Positions 61,992-64,000 of a DNA stretch of 64,000 bases are shown here, in pieces. The stretch comes from Synechococcus sp. WH 8109. Its GTDB lineage: Bacteria; Cyanobacteriota; Cyanobacteriia; PCC-6307; Cyanobiaceae. The number at the start of each line of letters is the position of its first letter. The first letter of the stretch is position 1. Made by a program: the position numbers and the translations under genes. The DNA is taken from NCBI RefSeq assembly GCF_000161795.2, contig NZ_CP006882.1, positions 930,001-994,000 on the forward strand, given 5' to 3'. The notes under the pieces are model-generated. The model was not told the DNA's origin, did no database searches, and was given only the letters and a program-made list of their open reading frames with translations.

Positions 61992-64000
61992 GCTCAGCCT
62001 GAAACTGCTTGCTCAAAGCGGCACGCACCTTGTCGTGAACAGGCTGAATTTTGTCGTCGGTGAGGGTTTCGTTTTTGCCGCGGTAGCGCAGACGGAAGGC
62101 CTGGCTCACTTTGTTGTCGCCTAGCTGCTCGCCCTCAAAGCGATCCACCAGTTCCACCTGCTCCAGAAGAGGTTTGCCCGCCTTGCGGATGGCTTTGATC
62201 AGATCGGCAGCTGCACTGGATCGGTCGACGATGACGGCAAGATCCCGCTCGCTGAAAGGCACGGTTGGGTATTGCTTGAAGGATGGCGTCCAGCGGTTGC
62301 TGCGGGTGGCGGCATCCAGCAGTCGCGCAAGGTCGAGTTCGAACAGATAGGTGGCTTCAGGAAGATCGAGCTGCTCAGCCATGGCTGGGTGAAGCTGACC
62401 AAAACAACCCAAGGGGCGTCCTTCCAACACCAGGGTGGCAGCCCGACCCGGATGCAGTCGTGCATCGTCTGTCAGGCGATGGTCAGACAGTTCCAGCTGC
62501 AAGGCCTCCATCACCCTTGTGAGAACGCCACGGGCCTGGAAATAGTCGGGCGCCTGCGGCTTGCCGCTGGTGGCCCAGGTGGACAGGCGTCGATCTCCGC
62601 AGATCACGCCACCTAGAATGGCGATCTGGCTGACAGCCTCCGCGGATCCGCTGTATGTGTTGCCGATCTCGAAGACGGAGCAACCCCGCTGCGACGCCTT
62701 CAGATTGCGAACACAGATCTGCAGGTGCTCTTCCCAGAGGTTCGTGCGCAGATGGCTTGTGTCGGACAACAAAGGATTGCTGATGGCGATGCGCTGTTCC
62801 TGCTCGGAAGCCGGAACGAGAGACAGGGTGGTGACCTCCTGTAGTCCTGTGGAACAGAACAGCTGCCGCAGGCGCCGTTCCGCCCGCTGGTGCGGTGTCA
62901 GGGCACCTGGCTCCAGCGGATCCGGCAGGTGGGCCTCAAACCGATCGAAACCCACAAGACGAGCCACCTCCTCGATCAGATCAACTTCACGCTGGAGGTC
63001 TTGCCGTCTCGAGGGCGGTGCAATGACCTGCCATCCCTGGTCATGGGCTGAGAGCTGGCAACCGAGGGCTTTCAGGCAGTTTTCGATGCTGGTGTCATCC
63101 AGATCTTCCGGGCCATCGGAAGCATCGAGGGGGCCAAGCAATTGATGAAGGGCACTGCGCCTCAACAGCACCGGTTCCGCTTCTGCGGGACCGTTACCGC
63201 CAACCCAACGGCCGCGCTCAGAGCAGGAAAACTCCTGACTCAACAAGGCCGAAGCACGGGCCGAACAGGGCAGGGTCATTTCCACAGGCAACCCCTTTTC
63301 GAAACGACTGCTGGCATCCGTGCGCAAGCCCAGGGCCCGGGCTGACTGACGAACCCTCGGCGATGCAAACAGAGCGGATTCAAGCCAAATGTTTCGGGTA
63401 CTGGCGGTCACCCCACTCTCGAGACTCCCCATCACACCTGCGACGGCGACAGGCCGGTCATGGCAGGTGACGACCTGCACACGGCTGTCGAGACTTCGCT
63501 TCTGATCATCCAGACCTACGAAGATTTCCCCATCGCGAGCGGAACGGACCGCAAAACTCTTGGCGTCCACCGCTTGCCCGGTCAGTTGTTCCAGCGCATC
63601 GGCATCAAAGGCATGGAGGGGCTGCCCCTGTTCCAGCATCACCAGGTTGGTGACGTCAACCACCTCATTGACGCTGTTCACACCACCACGCTCAAGGCGC
63701 TGCTGCAACCAGGTGGGTGAGGGCTTGGAGCCGTCCACCCCCTCGATCCTGGTGATCGAATAGAAGCAGCCGTCCAGTTCTGTGTTCAGCGGAGTGGTGC
63801 TGGGATCCAGATCCAGCTCGGGCAGGCTCAATCTTCCACCGGTCAGGGCCGCCACCTCGCGAGCGATACCCACCATTGAGAGGCCGTCGGGACGATTGGC
63901 CGTGATGGCCAGCTCCAGAACGGTGTCGTCGAGTCCCAACAGAGGGGCCACAGGCGACCCGTTGGGCGGCAAGGATTCGTCCAGCTCATCCAGGATGGCG
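61981..64000 (-). CDS. pheT: Phenylalanyl-tRNA synthetase beta subunit (partial)
   Basis: The C-terminal 672 codons of PheT; the N-terminus lies beyond the right edge and the frame is open to it (AILDELDESL at the edge). The visible part includes LDDTVLELAITANRPDGLSM of the B3/B4 editing region, VNEVVDVTNLVMLEQGQPLH, the B5 region, the catalytic-like domain (FSCSERGRWVG and downstream) and the C-terminal anticodon-binding domain with FSERDLAVIVD and DRFEGEQLGDNKVSQAFRL. It pairs with PheS to charge tRNA-Phe. Confidence 0.96.
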   Translation of the reverse strand, partial: AILDELDESLPPNGSPVAPLLGLDDTVLELAITANRPDGLSMVGIAREVAALTGGRLSLPELDLDPSTTPLNTELDGCFYSITRIEGVDGSKPSPTWLQQRLERGGVNSVNEVVDVTNLVMLEQGQPLHAFDADALEQLTGQAVDAKSFAVRSARDGEIFVGLDDQKRSLDSRVQVVTCHDRPVAVAGVMGSLESGVTASTRNIWLESALFASPRVRQSARALGLRTDASSRFEKGLPVEMTLPCSARASALLSQEFSCSERGRWVGGNGPAEAEPVLLRRSALHQLLGPLDASDGPEDLDDTSIENCLKALGCQLSAHDQGWQVIAPPSRRQDLQREVDLIEEVARLVGFDRFEAHLPDPLEPGALTPHQRAERRLRQLFCSTGLQEVTTLSLVPASEQEQRIAISNPLLSDTSHLRTNLWEEHLQICVRNLKASQRGCSVFEIGNTYSGSAEAVSQIAILGGVICGDRRLSTWATSGKPQAPDYFQARGVLTRVMEALQLELSDHRLTDDARLHPGRAATLVLEGRPLGCFGQLHPAMAEQLDLPEATYLFELDLARLLDAATRSNRWTPSFKQYPTVPFSERDLAVIVDRSSAAADLIKAIRKAGKPLLEQVELVDRFEGEQLGDNKVSQAFRLRYRGKNETLTDDKIQPVHDKVRAALSKQFQAELRS

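Noticed and set aside
1-64000. CRISPR arrays, transposons, prophage or integrase genes
   Set aside because: No regularly spaced repeats and no transposase, integrase or phage structural proteins are recognisable on either strand.

Overview
The window looks like a piece of the core chromosome of a marine unicellular cyanobacterium, most probably marine Synechococcus. The signs are an allophycocyanin alpha-B gene (apcD), a glucosylglycerol synthesis and uptake operon (ggpS-ggtB-ggtC-ggtD), Ycf35, HemJ, a cyanobacterial Hfq beside dapF, several cyanobacteria-only DUF families (DUF3110, DUF1995, DUF4330, DUF3370), fairly high GC and very tight gene packing. I see no prophage, integron, transposase, CRISPR array or rRNA operon. 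One tRNA gene is present.

Layout. 1-3859: compatible-solute operon on the minus strand, cut by the left edge. 3912-9502: minus-strand housekeeping run (lumenal-type peroxiredoxin, L28, HtpG, 4Fe-4S ferredoxin, HisZ, inositol-monophosphatase-like enzyme, 2Fe-2S ferredoxin). 9556-9675: tRNA-Ser(GGA) with its terminator. 9728-12436: pstC-pstA-pstB, read from a promoter with a good tandem Pho box, and divergent from a dnaK-dnaJ pair. 15511-24908: DUF3110, murQ, mtnP, cyclophilin, ribBA, argC, purN, ycf35, an M61 protease, an amidase and a small DUF. 24926-33770: two secreted proteins, pgi, leuS, hfq, dapF, cysteine desulfurase, DUF1995. 33833-43281: DUF4330, dacB, coiled-coil protein, coaD, flavin reductase, uvrC, a photolyase-like protein, hemJ, a PHP enzyme and an unknown. 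43271-51669: cobN, ilvE and metH; both the B12-synthesis enzyme CobN and the B12-dependent enzyme MetH are here. 51717-58858: small conserved proteins, DUF2237, an SDR, SpoIID-like, Ap4A phosphorylase, a broken sigma factor, DUF3370, and a ribbon-helix-helix plus J-domain protein. 58859-59998 is the only long stretch without an intact gene; it holds a decayed UPF0114/YqhA-type gene and about 450 bases of non-coding sequence with strong inverted repeats. 60000-64000: apcD, rlmD and pheT (cut by the right edge).

Most of the window is ordinary core genome. The parts that deserve a second look are: a sigma-factor pseudogene whose frame is disrupted exactly at a perfect 16-bp inverted repeat; a second pseudogene (UPF0114); an FeS-type cryptochrome/photolyase relative without the cluster-binding cysteine loop; a PrxQ-like peroxiredoxin without its usual resolving cysteine; a ribBA gene whose conserved N-terminus extends upstream of any ATG/GTG/TTG; a dapF with an appended C-terminal segment joined by a tandem repeat; and several perfect hairpins with no assigned role.
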